Assembly (NCBI GenBank): GCA_025355645.1 | Contig: JANXZG010000025.1 | Coordinates: 33,446-97,445 of the forward strand | DNA: 64,000 nucleotides | Direction: 5' to 3' | Source: Gammaproteobacteria bacterium | GTDB lineage: Bacteria > Pseudomonadota > Gammaproteobacteria > Steroidobacterales > Steroidobacteraceae | Part shown: positions 10,301 through 19,400 of the stretch, one piece after another | Layout of the letters: each line of letters begins with the position of its first letter | How positions within the stretch are numbered: position 1 is the first letter of the stretch | The notes under the pieces: generated by a model | What the model saw: the letters and a program-made list of their open reading frames with translations, nothing else | Database searches by the model: none | What the model was told of the DNA's origin: nothing | Position numbers and translations under genes: made by a program

Positions 10301-10711
10301 GAATGCCGAGCTGTTGATCTTGCGGTAGGACGGGTTTTGCGTTAGCGCGGACGGCAAATCCGCGTGGGCCGCGACAATGGCGGCCTCCACGTCGCGAGCC
10401 GCGCCGTCGATATCGCGACCCAGCCCGAACGTGAGCTGGACGCTGGAGGTGCCAACACCGCTGGTCGAAGTCATGTCATCGACATCGGCGATGGCGCCGA
10501 GATGCCGCTCGAGCGGCGTAGCGACCGTGGCCGCCATGACCTCGGGACTTGCGCCCGGCAGGTTAGCTGAGACAAAGATCGCGGGCACATCGATCTTCGG
10601 CAGCGGTGCCACCGGCAGAAGCCAGAAAGCGCCAATGCCGCACAGCGCTATGCCGATCGTCAGCAGCGTGGTGGCGACCGGCCTGGCGATGAAGGGCGCG
10701 GATATGTTCAA
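7370..10711 (-). CDS. mdtC: RND efflux permease, MdtC/MuxC type, with Ala/Ser/Thr-rich insertion
   Basis: 1113 residues, TTG start overlapping the upstream permease stop by 4 bp. The RND architecture is clear: N-terminal [11 protein letters not shown] transmembrane entry, the central helix with [13 protein letters not shown] (proton-relay Asp pair), and the second half with [21 protein letters not shown]. It pumps substrates from the periplasm or inner leaflet in exchange for protons, probably as a heteromer with the preceding permease, as known for MdtBC. The homologues I know are about 1025-1050 residues; the excess is explained by a low-complexity Ala/Ser/Thr/Gly block at about residues 782-852 (DNA 8155-8365) in a periplasmic docking region. 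Substrate is unknown. Confidence 0.9.
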   Translation of the reverse strand: MNISAPFIARPVATTLLTIGIALCGIGAFWLLPVAPLPKIDVPAIFVSANLPGASPEVMAATVATPLERHLGAIADVDDMTSTSGVGTSSVQLTFGLGRDIDGAARDVEAAIVAAHADLPSALTQNPSYRKINSSAFPVMAITMTSGVLTQGQIYDAADAVISQRLSQLQGVGGVSVSGSALPAVRVEINPLALSQYGIGLQDVRAAISNANANAPKGAIESDKLHYQIYTNDNARDAGPYRELIIANRNGSTVRLGDVATVLDMGNGATENSRTYGLYNGKAAITVQVFQQPGANIVEMVDAVKAELPALKAAIDPNIDLVVTFDRSVTIRASLRQVEQTLLLAIAMVILVVYMFLNSPRAALIPAVVVPVSLVGTFGAMYLLNYTLDNYSLMALTIATGFVVDDAIVVMENTTRHIEAGMSRMQAALQGAREVGFTVISMSLSLIAVFVPFVMTSGLVSALFREFAVTLSVAIMISLVISLTTTPMMCSLLLGRDRARKPSRMTAAFERGFESLRRDYEKTLSWALDHRRTMLLLLAATIAFNVFLYYVIPKTLFPQQDTGQIRGGLRGDATVSFQLMKTKLQQVAALIQQDPAVLTVTGSVGAGGFGPFGGGGSQGNVNVALKPLNQRDVSADQVITRLRPKLAHIAGVQAFLQAVQDFGAGGRSSNSQYQYTLMGDDLSELQTWSRKLRVALQDVKEITDVDTDMQPGGLETELIVDRDSASRLGLSMSQVDNALGGAFAQAQVSTIYNPYSPQQYHVVMEIAPQFLQNPSILRQMYVSTSGGAVSGTQATQAVAGTTTVKSASSRSGASSTTAAAVAADTARNLAANSLANAGRGNTSTGAAISVAKESLVPFAAFSHYASSTTPVSVNHTGTSVSTSISFNLPDGETIETGLAAIERTMNEIHVPVSIHGASYGTAKIFQQSVTMLPKMVLASLFAIYVVLGILYESYRHPWTILSTLPSAGVGALLALMATGSELSLIAFLGILLLIGIVKKNAIMMIDFALDAERTLGLDPRAAIARACSLRFRPIMMTTVAAIAGALPLALAFGDGTELRRPLGITIVGGLVVSQILTLYSTPVIYLYVQGYYWRAGKARNPSRRALGSLQAGV

Positions 10712-13700
10712 GCTGCGCCGTCCGTCAACGGGGCGGGCGGTTCAACAGCGACTGCTCGGCGCAGCCGCTTGGCGAGCCGGTCAAACGCCAGGTAAATGAC
10801 TGGGGTCGTATACAGGGTCAGTACCTGGCTAACCAGCAGACCGCCAACGATGCTGATGCCAAGCGGATGGCGAAGTTCGGAGCCCGTGCCGGTGCCGAAC
10901 ATCAGCGGCAATGCGCCGAATATCGCCGCTACCGTGGTCATCAGGATCGGGCGAAAGCGTAGCTGACACGCCTGGAAGATGGCCTCACGCGGGGATAGCC
11001 CTTGGTTGCGTTCCGCGTCGATCGCGAAGTCGATCATCAGGATCGCGTTTTTCTTGACAATGCCGATCAGCAGCACGATGCCGATCAGGGCGATGATCGT
11101 CAGATCATCGCCCGCCAGCATCAGCGCGAGCAGGGCGCCAATGCCTGCCGACGGCAGAGTCGAGAGTATCGTGATTGGATGAATGAAACTCTCATAGAGC
11201 ACGCCGAGCACGATGTACATGACGACGATGGCCGCTATCAGCAGCAGCAACTCGTTGGTCAGGTTGCTGCGAAAAGCGAGCGCTGCGCCCTGGAAGGTCG
11301 TATGGATGCTCTCGGGGGTTCCCACGTTCTGTTCGGCCGCGTCGATTGCATCCACTGCCGCACCGAGCGAAGTCCCTTCCGACAGGTTGAATGACACCGT
11401 CGTTGCGGGAAACTGCGCGAGGTGATTGATCAGCAGCGGCCGCTTCTCAACGTCCACCTTCGCGATGGCCGACAGAGGCACCTGCCCCCCGCCTGCGGAT
11501 GGCACATAGATCGAGTTCAGCGCGTCGACCGAGGCGTAGGTGGCCGGATCGGCTTCGATAATCACTCGATACTGATTCGATTGCGTAAAGATGGTCGACA
11601 CGATGCGCTGTCCAAAGGCGTCATACAGCGCGTTGTCGACCGTGCCGACGCTAATGCCAAGCCTCGCCGCGCTATCGCGGTCTATCGTTACGTATGCGGC
11701 CAGGCCATCGTCCTCCTGATTACTGACGACATCGGCAAGCTCCGGCTTCTGGCGCAAGGCGCTAATCAGCTTCGGCGTGAACGCCGAGAGCGTCGCCTGG
11801 TCCGCGCTTTCCAGCGTGAACTGGTACTGCGTGCGGCTCAGCGTGTTATCAAGGGTCAGGTCCTGGACCGGCTGCATGTACAGAGAGACGCCCGGTACAT
11901 TCGCTGTCTCGTCGCGCAGGCGCCGGATCACGGTACTCAAGCTGGCCTTGCGCACACCATGGGGCTTCAAGTTGATCAGGAAGCGGCCGCTGTTCAGCGT
12001 GACGTTATTGCCGTCAATGCCGATGAATGATGACAGGCTTGCGACATCAGGGTCGGTCAGGATCGCCTGGGCCAGGGACTGTTGCCTGCGCGCCATCTCC
12101 GCATAGGAGACCGATTCGCCCGCGTCCGAGACGCCCTGGATCAATCCGGTATCCTGGTCCGGGAAGAACCCCTTTGGAATCAGAATGTACAACAAGGCGG
12201 TTACAACCAGCGTGCCGATGGCGACATACAGCGTGATGCGCTGGTGTTCCAGCACCCGGGTCAGCGTGCGGCTGTACCAGTCAAGCAGGAACCTGAACCA
12301 GCCTTCGTGATGGCGTTCGTCGCGCTTGTGCTGTGACGAAGCTTTCAGCAATTTTGCGCACATCATCGGCACGAGCGTCAGTGATACCACCGCGGAAATC
12401 AGGATGGTCACCGCGAGCGTGACGGCAAACTCGCGGAACAGGCGACCCACGACATCCTGCATGAACAGCAGCGGAATGAGTACAGCAATCAGGGACACGG
12501 TCAGCGAGATGATCGTAAAGCCGATCTGGCCGGATCCTTTCAGCGCAGCCTGCAACGGCGTGTCGCCGAACTCCAGGTAGCGGGCAACGTTCTCAATCAT
12601 CACGATCGCATCATCGACGACAAATCCGGTCGAGATGGTCAGTGCCATCAGCGACAGGTTGTTCAGGCTGAATCCCGCGAAATACATCACGCTGAACGTG
12701 CCAATCAGCGACAGCGGCACGGACAAGCTCGGGATGATCGTCGCCGGCACATTGCGCAAAAATACGTAGATCACGATCACGACCAGCACGACCGCCAGCG
12801 TCAATTCCAATGCCACATCCACGATCGATGCCCTGATCGTCGTGGTGCGGTCCGTCAGCACCGCTATATCGACCCCGGCTGGCAACGAGGATCTTAGTGA
12901 TGGCAACAGGGCATTGATCAGGTTCACGACTTCGACGACATTGGCGCCGGGCTGGCGCTGCACATTCAGGATTAGCGCGGGCTCGCTGTTCATCCAGCCG
13001 CCCAGCTTGGAATTCTCCGCTCCCGAGACCAGGGTCGCCACGTCGCGCAGGCGAACGGCGGAGCCATTTTTGTACGCGATCACGATGCGGCTGTATTCCT
13101 CAGCGCTCGCGATCTGGTCATTGGTGTTGACGGTGTAGGAGTTGCTGGGGCCATCGAGCGTACCCTTGGGGCCATTCTGATTTGCGTTGCTGATGGTCGT
13201 GCGCAGGTCGTCAAGGTTCAGTCCGTAGGCGGCCATCGCGCGCGGATTGATGATTACGCGAACAGCCGGGCGCTGGCCGCCGCTGATGCTGACGACCCCG
13301 ACTCCCTTCAACTGCGAGATCTTTTGCGCAATGCGAACATCGGCCAGGTCCTCCACCTCGGTCAGCGGCATGGTCTTGGAAGTAATGCCGAGGGTCAGCA
13401 CCGGCGCGTCCGCCGGGTTGACCTTGGCGTAGATTGGCGGCGCAGGAAGATCCTGCGGCAGCAGGCTTTGCGCGGCGCTGATCGCCGCCTGAACTTGCTG
13501 TTCGGCGACATCGATCGAGAGGGCCAGGTTGAATTGCAGCGTGATCACCGACGCACCGGCTGAACTTGTCGATGACATCTGCGCCAGGCCGGGCATCTGG
13601 CCCAGCTGCTTTTCAAGGGGCGCTGTTATCGCCGACGTGATGACTTCGGGACTGGCGCCCGGATAAAAGGTCTGCACCTGGATAGTTGGATAGGCGACTT

Positions 13701-13815
13701 CGGGCAGCGCTGACAGGGGCAATTGCAGGAAGGCGAGGATGCCGGCGATCAGGATCGCGATCATCAGCAGCGCCGTTGCGACCGGGCGCAGAATAAATAT
13801 CCGCGACGGATTCAT
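10708..13815 (-). CDS. mdtB: RND efflux permease, MdtB/MuxB type
   Basis: 1035 residues starting [18 protein letters not shown]. All RND landmarks are present: [13 protein letters not shown] in the fourth transmembrane helix region, and [19 protein letters not shown] near the C-terminus. Length matches MdtB-type proteins and it lacks the low-complexity block found in its partner. It lies between the adaptor (28 bp upstream) and the second permease (4 bp overlap). Two different permeases behind one adaptor is the MdtABC/MuxABC arrangement, in which two permeases combine in one trimer. Confidence 0.92.
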   Translation of the reverse strand: MNPSRIFILRPVATALLMIAILIAGILAFLQLPLSALPEVAYPTIQVQTFYPGASPEVITSAITAPLEKQLGQMPGLAQMSSTSSAGASVITLQFNLALSIDVAEQQVQAAISAAQSLLPQDLPAPPIYAKVNPADAPVLTLGITSKTMPLTEVEDLADVRIAQKISQLKGVGVVSISGGQRPAVRVIINPRAMAAYGLNLDDLRTTISNANQNGPKGTLDGPSNSYTVNTNDQIASAEEYSRIVIAYKNGSAVRLRDVATLVSGAENSKLGGWMNSEPALILNVQRQPGANVVEVVNLINALLPSLRSSLPAGVDIAVLTDRTTTIRASIVDVALELTLAVVLVVIVIYVFLRNVPATIIPSLSVPLSLIGTFSVMYFAGFSLNNLSLMALTISTGFVVDDAIVMIENVARYLEFGDTPLQAALKGSGQIGFTIISLTVSLIAVLIPLLFMQDVVGRLFREFAVTLAVTILISAVVSLTLVPMMCAKLLKASSQHKRDERHHEGWFRFLLDWYSRTLTRVLEHQRITLYVAIGTLVVTALLYILIPKGFFPDQDTGLIQGVSDAGESVSYAEMARRQQSLAQAILTDPDVASLSSFIGIDGNNVTLNSGRFLINLKPHGVRKASLSTVIRRLRDETANVPGVSLYMQPVQDLTLDNTLSRTQYQFTLESADQATLSAFTPKLISALRQKPELADVVSNQEDDGLAAYVTIDRDSAARLGISVGTVDNALYDAFGQRIVSTIFTQSNQYRVIIEADPATYASVDALNSIYVPSAGGGQVPLSAIAKVDVEKRPLLINHLAQFPATTVSFNLSEGTSLGAAVDAIDAAEQNVGTPESIHTTFQGAALAFRSNLTNELLLLIAAIVVMYIVLGVLYESFIHPITILSTLPSAGIGALLALMLAGDDLTIIALIGIVLLIGIVKKNAILMIDFAIDAERNQGLSPREAIFQACQLRFRPILMTTVAAIFGALPLMFGTGTGSELRHPLGISIVGGLLVSQVLTLYTTPVIYLAFDRLAKRLRRAVAVEPPAPLTDGAA

Positions 13816-13843
13816 GCGTCGTCAGCTCCGCGCCGTGGAGCGG

Positions 13844-15127
13844 TCATGGCGAAGGCGCAGGCTTACTTTGGCGCTGGCTCCCGTCCTTCTTGGGGTCCTT
13901 CTTGGCCGCAGGGGCAGTGGCCGGTATCTTGTGTACAGGCGTTGCGGCCGGAAGGATGATGGTGGCTCCGTCTTTCAGCCTGTCGCCGCCTTCGGTGACG
14001 ACCACATCGGAGGCAGCGATGCCTTGAGTGATCGCGACCTGCTCCCCGTCGACTGCGCCGGTCGTCACAGGCCGCACCGTGACGGTGTTGTCGGGCTTCA
14101 CCAAGTAGACAAAGCTCGTCAGTGCGCCATTCGGCGCGCCCTGATGCAAAGCTGACCCGGGGATCAGGATCTGGTCGTGCAGGGTGTTGACGAGCAGCTG
14201 GATATTGACGAACTGATTCGGAAAAAGCGTGCCATCCTGGTTGTCGAACTGGCCGCGCAGTTTGACCGTGCCCGTCGTAGTGTCGATCTGATTGTCGACT
14301 GTCAGCAGCTTGCCGTCAGCCAGTTTGTTGCTGTTGGTACGGTCATACGCTTCGACGCTGAGCGTCTCACCGGCACGAATGCGCGGCATGACGCTGGCAA
14401 TATTGTCCTCAGGAATCGGGAAGATCGCGGTGATCGGCTCGAGCTGGTTGATGATCACGAGGCCATTTGCATCAGAGGGGGTCACATAATTGCCCTGGTC
14501 GACCTGCCGCAGGCCAACCCGACCGCTGACGGGGGAGACGATGTGGGTGTATTGCAGGTTCAGCTCCGCGGTGTGGACCAGGGCCTGGTCCGAGTCGACC
14601 GTGCCGACGTATTGGTCGACCAGCGCGCGCTGGGTGTCGAGCTGCTGGCCCGCGATTGCATCTTCCTTGATCAGCGCTTCATAACGCGTCAGATCGAGCT
14701 TCGCATCGACCAGCAGCGCCTGGTCGCGCCGCAGGTTACCCTTGGCCTGTTCCAGTGCCGCTTGATAGGGCCGCGGGTCGATCTGCGCCAGAAAATCGCC
14801 CTGGTGTACAAGCTGGCCCTCGGCATAGGCAATTTTCTGTAGCTGCCCCGTGATCTGGGTTCGAACAGTGACCGAGGCGAGTGGCGTTATCGTGCCGAGT
14901 GCCGGAATGCGGATGCGGATGTCGCCCGACACCGCGGTGGCTACAGAAACGGCCACCGGGCCGTTCTGTCCGCCGCGTGCGCCGCCGCCGGAGGGTGAAC
15001 GCACATTCTTTCCTTGCAGGTTGCGCACAATCAGGACCACTACGATGAACAGAATGATCAAAGACGCGATGACCAGCGTGCGCTTGCGCAAATACCACCG
15101 CTTGGGCTGTTGTTCGTCGTATTCCAC
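13844..15127 (-). CDS. mdtA: Efflux periplasmic adaptor (membrane fusion protein, MdtA type)
   Basis: 427 residues from a GTG start. An N-terminal transmembrane anchor (about residues 17-36, V-I-A-S-L-I-I-L-F-I-V-V-V-L-I-V) is followed by the lipoyl-like strand pair around Q-L-V-H-Q-G-D-F-L-A-Q-I-D-P-R-P-Y, a helical hairpin (about 115-185) and the beta-barrel segment V-S-P-V-S-G-R-V-G-L-R-Q-V-D. This is the classical MdtA/AcrA layout. The C-terminal tail is rich in Lys, Asp and Pro and looks disordered. It is the first gene of the operon mdtA-mdtB-mdtC-channel. A 12-bp palindrome lies about 30 bp upstream. Confidence 0.92.
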   Translation of the reverse strand: MEYDEQQPKRWYLRKRTLVIASLIILFIVVVLIVRNLQGKNVRSPSGGGARGGQNGPVAVSVATAVSGDIRIRIPALGTITPLASVTVRTQITGQLQKIAYAEGQLVHQGDFLAQIDPRPYQAALEQAKGNLRRDQALLVDAKLDLTRYEALIKEDAIAGQQLDTQRALVDQYVGTVDSDQALVHTAELNLQYTHIVSPVSGRVGLRQVDQGNYVTPSDANGLVIINQLEPITAIFPIPEDNIASVMPRIRAGETLSVEAYDRTNSNKLADGKLLTVDNQIDTTTGTVKLRGQFDNQDGTLFPNQFVNIQLLVNTLHDQILIPGSALHQGAPNGALTSFVYLVKPDNTVTVRPVTTGAVDGEQVAITQGIAASDVVVTEGGDRLKDGATIILPAATPVHKIPATAPAAKKDPKKDGSQRQSKPAPSP

Positions 15128-15156
15128 TTCTGGTCACCGTGGCAGGGGCAAAGCGC

Positions 15157-15168
15157 CGACTATAGTCG
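15157..15168. promoter_or_regulatory. 12-bp perfect palindrome upstream of mdtA
   Basis: The bases CGACTATAGTCG read the same on both strands and lie 30-41 bp ahead of the mdtA GTG start. On the minus strand they contain TATAGT, one mismatch from a sigma-70 -10 box, although no good -35 is seen 17 bp upstream. It could be an operator overlapping the efflux promoter. No regulator gene is adjacent, so the binding protein is unknown. Confidence 0.35.
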
Positions 15169-15213
15169 CAAAAACGCAGCGCATATGCGAAGAAACGTTA
15201 AAGTTCGTGGGGC

Positions 15214-16119
15214 TTAATGCATGGCTTCGTTAAGCACCTGCGCAAGCCTTACTCCAGCGCGCTGCAGCTGTTTCTGCACGGTCATGGTAGCCTCGCGCAC
15301 ATAGCCCTCATCCAGCAGCCGGACTCCATGGGGCCCAGCAGGCGGCAGTTGTCCGTAGGCTTCGACCCTGGCGATCGCAAATGATTCCATGGCCCAGGAT
15401 GCAGGCGTACCGCGCGCGGCGGCGGCGCGCTCTGCGGGCGTGATGCCGGCAAGCAGCCGTTGGGATACCCCCGGGGCATCGTCGCCCAGGTTTCTGACAA
15501 ACACCACGTCCCAGTAGTGATGCAGGCTGGCGCGCCGCTCGCCACGCGCGAGGACCTGCGTCTCGTTGCCGCCGTGATCATGATTGTCCGCTGCATGCAG
15601 CGGCTGATGCAGATCGCCAACCAGGTGCAACAAGAACTGCAGTGCCATAAGACGCTCGCCCGCACTCGCCGCAGGATCGGCAAGTTCTGCGCGGAACTGC
15701 TCGATCTTCGCGAGCAGTTGCCCATGCTCGGGCCGGGAAGTGTCGATCTCGATGTCGGTGTAATGCCAATCCGCAGTGTCGCGGTGGAGCGCGCGATAAT
15801 GGTCCGGCCAGGTCGATTCCGCCGCGATTCCACGATCTGCGGTCAGGCCGGTCCGATCGGTCGCAAGCAGCGACTCAATGCGTTCGCGCACCTCGGGCCG
15901 CAGGTACTGATCGGCAATCAGTGCGATGATTTCATGCCCTTCATCGCCCCAGGCCCGCGCGCCCGCCGACATGCACAAGCACAGTACCGCTACTGCTAAG
16001 CGCGGCCAGAATGCGCGCGCATCAAGAGGCGAGCAGGTCGGCAAATTCGGGGTGCTGGCGCACGAACACCGCCGTATAGGGGCAAATCGGGCGCACTTTC
16101 CAATGTTTGCTTCGCGCAA
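15214..16119 (-). CDS. S1/P1-type zinc nuclease, secreted
   Basis: S1/P1 nucleases are secreted tri-zinc phosphodiesterases cleaving single-stranded DNA and RNA. The mature N-terminus is recognisable as the Trp in A-W-G-D-E-G-H, preceded by a hydrophobic signal region (L-A-V-A-V-L-C-L-C-M-S-A-G-A-R-A). Expected zinc ligands appear in order: W and H of W-G-D-E-G-H, D of W-P-D-H-Y-R, H of D-W-H-Y-T-D-I, H and D of H-L-V-G-D-L-H-Q-P-L-H-A-A-D-N-H-D-H-G-G, and H and D of H-H-Y-W-D-V. The start is unsettled: the coordinate given uses TTG at 16119, about 98 bp inside the upstream GNAT gene; no in-frame ATG precedes the hydrophobic core. Confidence 0.85.
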   Translation of the reverse strand: MREANIGKCARFAPIRRCSCASTPNLPTCSPLDARAFWPRLAVAVLCLCMSAGARAWGDEGHEIIALIADQYLRPEVRERIESLLATDRTGLTADRGIAAESTWPDHYRALHRDTADWHYTDIEIDTSRPEHGQLLAKIEQFRAELADPAASAGERLMALQFLLHLVGDLHQPLHAADNHDHGGNETQVLARGERRASLHHYWDVVFVRNLGDDAPGVSQRLLAGITPAERAAAARGTPASWAMESFAIARVEAYGQLPPAGPHGVRLLDEGYVREATMTVQKQLQRAGVRLAQVLNEAMH

Positions 16120-16321
16120 ACTCCAACGCGGTACGAGTCAGGTCGGCGGCGACGCCCCGTCCGCCAACGGCTGGCGGGACGCCCGTGTGCACGATCGACA
16201 TCGTTCCGCCTTCGCAGCGGTAATTGAGGACAGCGCGGTGACCGTCGATCTCGACGTAGAACAATGCGGCTTCGGGGTCGTGTTGCACCGCTGGCGTCAT
16301 GGATTGATAATACGCCAACAT
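16022..16321 (-). CDS. Small GNAT-like acetyltransferase (YjdJ-type)
   Basis: About 99 residues if started at ATG 16321; ATG codons at 16342 and 16300 are alternatives. The sequence has the compact YjdJ/PF14542 pattern: Q-H-D-P-E-A-A-L-F-Y-V-E-I-D-G, then V-H-T-G-V-P-P-A-V-G-G-R-G-V-A-A-D-L, the acetyl-CoA-binding turn, and a closing Y-T-A-V-F-V-R-Q-H-P-E-F. Substrates for this family are not established. Its last ~98 bp overlap the coding frame of the nuclease downstream. If ATG 16342 is used, its start codon and the gfa ATG on the other strand share bases. Confidence 0.75.
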   Translation of the reverse strand: MLAYYQSMTPAVQHDPEAALFYVEIDGHRAVLNYRCEGGTMSIVHTGVPPAVGGRGVAADLTRTALEFARSKHWKVRPICPYTAVFVRQHPEFADLLAS

Positions 16322-16340
16322 TTGAAGCGGGGTGTTTTCC

Positions 16341-16919
16341 ATGAGCAATTCAGTATCGATTCACCCAACCGTTGACAAGGGTATCAAGGCGGCCACCACG
16401 GATTTTGCCGGTGGCACGCTGTTGTGCAAATGCGCCGACAAGCCGGTCAAGGTCACGCTCAGTGCACAGTCGGCGTTCAATCACGCCTGCGGCTGCACCA
16501 AGTGCTGGAAGCCCAAGGGCGCGCTCTTTTCGGTCGTGGCGGTCATTCCGCGCGACAAGCTGAAGGTCACGGAGAATGCCGACAAGCTGAAAGTCGTGGA
16601 TCCCGCCGCGACGATTCAGCGTCATGCCTGCAAGGCCTGCGGGGTGCATATGTACGGGCGGATCGAGAACACCAAGCACCCGCTGTACGGATTTGATTTC
16701 ATCCATACGGAACTCTCGCCGCAGGTCGGCTGGGCAGCGCCGGGATTTGCAGCCTTTGTTTCATCGATCATCGAATCGGGTGCGGATCCGGCCAACATGG
16801 GTGCAGTGCGCAGCCGCCTAAAAGGCTTGGGACTTGAGCCCTACGACTGCCTGTCGCCGGAGCTGATGGACCTGATTGCCACGCATGTGGCGAAGGCCTC
16901 AGGCGCCCTTAAGCATTAG
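16341..16919 (+). CDS. gfa: S-(hydroxymethyl)glutathione synthase / Gfa-family protein
   Basis: 192 residues from ATG 16341. The zinc-binding Cys pattern of the Gfa family is plain: C-K-C-A-D-K near residue 31, C-G-C-T-K-C-W-K near residue 50 and [11 protein letters not shown] near residue 98, followed by [14 protein letters not shown]. Gfa is described as promoting condensation of formaldehyde with glutathione, the entry step of the glutathione-dependent formaldehyde pathway that ends in formate. No adhC or S-formylglutathione hydrolase is in the window, but formate dehydrogenase genes lie 2.2 kb downstream. Its 3' end is partly duplicated at 19105-19163. Confidence 0.9.
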   Translation: MSNSVSIHPTVDKGIKAATTDFAGGTLLCKCADKPVKVTLSAQSAFNHACGCTKCWKPKGALFSVVAVIPRDKLKVTENADKLKVVDPAATIQRHACKACGVHMYGRIENTKHPLYGFDFIHTELSPQVGWAAPGFAAFVSSIIESGADPANMGAVRSRLKGLGLEPYDCLSPELMDLIATHVAKASGALKH

Positions 16920-16938
16920 CCGCGGTTTATTTACGCCG
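16881..16938. repeat. Direct repeat, left copy (gfa 3' end plus decayed fdsD tail)
   Basis: This 58-base segment covers the last codons of gfa and about 20 bases beyond. It matches 19105-19163 at about 48 of 59 aligned positions by hand count, with one gap. The plus strand is the functional gfa end ([12 protein letters not shown]). The minus strand resembles the fdsD C-terminal tail but has an in-frame stop, as expected for a dead copy. Confidence 0.65.
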
Positions 16939-17055
16939 GGATCGTGACCGGCGCCCGCAACCCCGGGGCGCTGCCGCTGCTCCTTTGACCTGTCGCGCAT
17001 GCGCTTTCCCCGCGCCTGCCCCCTGATGCGATTTTCAATGCGTCGCGCCGATTGT

Positions 17056-17610
17056 TTATTCGGATCGGAGCGCTATTGGATTCGGGCGATGGCTAAGTCT
17101 GGCCAACAGCAACTCCACCGGCTCGGCGCTTGTAAACACCATATTCGCTACCGAGTCGATGTCGTTCAGATCGATGACGGGGATGGGTGCGTGCTCAATC
17201 ATTGGATGGCTTGCGATTGCGACGATGTGCTCGTCAGCGGGGTAGAGGGGGTCCTTCCCAACTGCTTGTCGAAACACTTCGATCTTGGCATGTTTTTCGC
17301 ACTTGTAACCTTCCACCAGGACTAGGTCGCAGGGAGACAGCCGTCTCAGCAACTGAACGAAGGTAGCCTCGGCACGCCCATCCAGCTCGTGCATCTGCAC
17401 CCAGCGCTGCGAAGAGGAAATGATTACTTCACCCGCGCCTGCCTTTCGATGTTCGTAGGAGTCCTTGCCAGGCTTATCAACGTCGAAGCTGTGGTGGGCG
17501 TGTTTGAGCGTTGCAATGCGAAGCCCGCGCCTGACTAGCAATGGAATCGTCTTGGTGATGAGTAAGGTCTTGCCAGACCCACTCCAACCGACTATACCCA
17601 GTACTCTCAC
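17056..17610 (-). CDS. mobB: Molybdopterin-guanine dinucleotide biosynthesis protein MobB
   Basis: 184 residues from a GTG with a strong Shine-Dalgarno AAGGAG seven bases upstream. The P-loop G-W-S-G-S-G-K-T starts at residue 8, followed by V-R-R-G-L-R-I-A-T-L-K-H-A-H-H and D-K-P-G-K-D-S, both typical of MobB. MobB is a GTP-binding helper of MobA in attaching GMP to molybdopterin, making the cofactor used by formate dehydrogenase. No mobA is present here. The coding sequence looks GC-poor next to its neighbours: three 60-base lines sampled (17101, 17161, 17281) give 98 of 180 G or C. It lies 204 bp downstream of moeA on the same strand. Confidence 0.9.
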   Translation of the reverse strand: MRVLGIVGWSGSGKTLLITKTIPLLVRRGLRIATLKHAHHSFDVDKPGKDSYEHRKAGAGEVIISSSQRWVQMHELDGRAEATFVQLLRRLSPCDLVLVEGYKCEKHAKIEVFRQAVGKDPLYPADEHIVAIASHPMIEHAPIPVIDLNDIDSVANMVFTSAEPVELLLARLSHRPNPIALRSE

Positions 17611-17764
17611 GGAGCTTCTCCTTGTGGCACTAATGCGGCTCTAGATACCAGCGATGATCTGCAGTCCCTTGAAGGGCTGACGATATTTAGCGCCACCCGC
17701 ATGGCCCATCGCAGCTGCTCTCGCCGGGAATCGTCGCGAAAATCGTGGCGCGCTTGCAAACAGA

Positions 17765-17783
17765 ATTCTCGAATGTCGAGAAT
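17765..17783. terminator. 8-bp perfect inverted repeat 3' of moeA
   Basis: ATTCTCGA and TCGAGAAT are separated by ATG, forming a perfect 8-bp stem with a 3-base loop 31 bp beyond the moeA stop. It lies in the 204-bp gap between moeA and mobB on the transcribed strand. The bases after the stem contain only a short T run, so it may be a weak terminator, an RNA-processing hairpin or an operator. The rest of the gap holds no recognisable gene. Confidence 0.4.
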
Positions 17784-17814
17784 AGCGACCGCTTGGTGAA
17801 TGGAAAGACGGAGG

Positions 17815-19011
17815 CTACCACCGATAAAGGTTCGCGACGTATCCCGCCGGGAACGGTTCTGAACTTGGTGGAAGCTCGACGAAGCCTTGCGCCGCTGTCA
17901 TTCCTAAGAAGTCTCCGGGGCCGTTGGTAGGGCGCGGAATAGCGGCAGGCCGTCCGCCATCGTCATATTGCACGGCGACCGGCAGAAAGTAGGTGAGCGC
18001 ACGGTGGAACTTAACAGGCGCCGCGAGCGGCACTCGCTCGGGTGCGGCACGGGGCTGGCCCATTGCCGCGGTCACGCCAGGGATAATGTAGCGGATAAGG
18101 CAGACCAGCGTAGCAACAGGATTTCCCGGCAAGCCAAAGATCGCTGCGCCTCCCTGGCTTATCCCGAACCACATGGGCATCCCGGGACGTTGTGCAACTT
18201 GGTAGAAGACCTCACGAACGCCCAAATCCTTTAACACCTTGGGCACGAAATCATATTTCCCTTTCGACACCCCGCCGCTTAGAACGAGCACGTCTTGCGA
18301 TTCCAGGTGCAGCGCAAGCCGATCGTGCAAAAGCAGTTCATTATCGGGGATGTGATCGTTTGCCACATTCTCGAAGCCGCGTTCACGTAGCGCGGCGATC
18401 AGCGAGTAGGCGTTCGAACGACGAACCTGATATTCGGCGACTGGGTGCCCGGGCTCGACGAGTTCATCGCCCGTGGAGATGATCATGAAACGAGGCTGAC
18501 GGCTCACGCGTAGGTGACTTAAGCCTGCCGAGGCCGCCACAGCGATCTGCGGCGCACCGAGTCGCACCCCGGCCTTCAACATGGCGACGCCGGGCTGGCT
18601 GTCTTCCCCGCGGCGCTGAACATTGCGGTATGGAACGGCAGCGCCAAGCGCGTTCAAGGACGCCGCCCCATCGCTTTCCTCGTACTCTTCCTGAGGAATC
18701 ACGCAATCGGTGCCGATAGGCAATACGGCGCCGGTCATTACCTCGATGGCATTGTCCCTACTGGTTAATTCCAATGGGGGAATTCCCGCCAATTGGATGC
18801 CCACAATTGTAAATCGACGAATACCACGGCTGGGAGCGCCGCTGTCGATCGCTATGCCATCCATGCAAACGCGATTAAACGGCGGATTGTCCCGTTCGGC
18901 GAAGATGTCTTGGCGGAGCGTTTGTCCGATGCACTGCACTAAGGGTCGTGATTCGACCTCGAACGGCGCTAATGCAGAGGCGATTGCCTCGTCAGCCATC
19001 TGAGGTGTCAT
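17815..19011 (-). CDS. moeA: Molybdopterin molybdotransferase MoeA
   Basis: 398 residues starting MTPQMADEAIASAL. Domain order fits MoeA: N-terminal helix, N-P-P-F-N-R-V-C-M-D-G-I-A around residue 42, T-G-A-V-L-P-I-G-T-D-C-V near residue 92, the MPT-binding G-D-E-L-V-E-P-G-H near residue 181, L-S-G-G-V-S-K-G-K-Y-D near 245 and G-L-P-G-N-P-V-A near 296. MoeA inserts molybdate into adenylated molybdopterin in the cytosol. Together with mobB it forms a small cofactor cassette placed between gfa and the formate dehydrogenase genes, flanked by diverged direct repeats, so acquisition after the formation of the gfa/fds cluster is likely. Confidence 0.93.
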   Translation of the reverse strand: MTPQMADEAIASALAPFEVESRPLVQCIGQTLRQDIFAERDNPPFNRVCMDGIAIDSGAPSRGIRRFTIVGIQLAGIPPLELTSRDNAIEVMTGAVLPIGTDCVIPQEEYEESDGAASLNALGAAVPYRNVQRRGEDSQPGVAMLKAGVRLGAPQIAVAASAGLSHLRVSRQPRFMIISTGDELVEPGHPVAEYQVRRSNAYSLIAALRERGFENVANDHIPDNELLLHDRLALHLESQDVLVLSGGVSKGKYDFVPKVLKDLGVREVFYQVAQRPGMPMWFGISQGGAAIFGLPGNPVATLVCLIRYIIPGVTAAMGQPRAAPERVPLAAPVKFHRALTYFLPVAVQYDDGGRPAAIPRPTNGPGDFLGMTAAQGFVELPPSSEPFPAGYVANLYRW

Positions 19012-19104
19012 GGGCGTAAGGCTTACCTCTCGATCAGGTCGAATAGGCCACTAGAGGACCGGACTCTATTTGTATATTACTGCACCGACATCGAGATGAT
19101 GACA

Positions 19105-19163
19105 ACGCACCTGGCCAAGGCGTCCGGCGCCCTTCAGGCATTAGCCGCCGTCTATTTTTGCCG
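19105..19163. repeat. Direct repeat, right copy (decayed gfa end plus functional fdsD tail)
   Basis: The plus-strand frame reads T-T-H-L-A-K-A-S-G-A-L-Q-A, clearly the gfa C-terminus ([12 protein letters not shown]) without its body or its stop. The minus strand encodes the real fdsD C-terminus and stop. Similarity may extend further upstream to about 19080, though less securely. This copy is the mirror image of the left copy: each retains one functional gene end. Confidence 0.65.
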
Positions 19164-19392
19164 CAGCCGGGACTCCCGTGGGCGCCGCCAAGCGCCGGGC
19201 TGCTGCGAGTGGCAACTCTTCAAGCCCGCAATCCTGGTGCTGCGCCTGCTCGACAAGTTTTTCGCGCATGCGCTTAGCCCAGTAGCGGCTGATGTGGTTG
19301 GCGATTCCGGCGATCGCATCCTCGCGCAGCGGCTCGGCCCCGTAGAAATGGCCAATGTCGTTGGCCATCTTGATGATGTTATCCCCACTCAT
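19141..19392 (-). CDS. fdsD: NAD-dependent formate dehydrogenase delta subunit
   Basis: 83 residues. The FdsD pattern is recognisable: K-M-A-N-D-I-G-H-F-Y near the N-terminus, G-I-A-N-H-I-S-R-Y-W-A-K-R-M-R in the middle and G-L-E-E-L-P near residue 55. FdsD is a small subunit or assembly partner of the soluble FdsABG complex. It begins 8 bp after the fdsA stop. The usual fdsC (FdhD-like sulfurtransferase) that separates fdsA and fdsD in well-known fdsGBACD operons is missing. Its final codons lie in the right copy of the gfa/fdsD junction repeat. Confidence 0.85.
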   Translation of the reverse strand: MSGDNIIKMANDIGHFYGAEPLREDAIAGIANHISRYWAKRMREKLVEQAQHQDCGLEELPLAAARRLAAPTGVPAAAKIDGG

Positions 19393-19400
19393 TAACTGTC

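Noticed and set aside
16993..17006. Extension of the gfa/fdsD duplicate to a shared GC-rich 13-mer around CGCGCATGCGCTT (also near 19265)
   Set aside because: The spacing differs between the copies and the word is nearly self-complementary, so chance similarity is possible; it was left out of the repeat.
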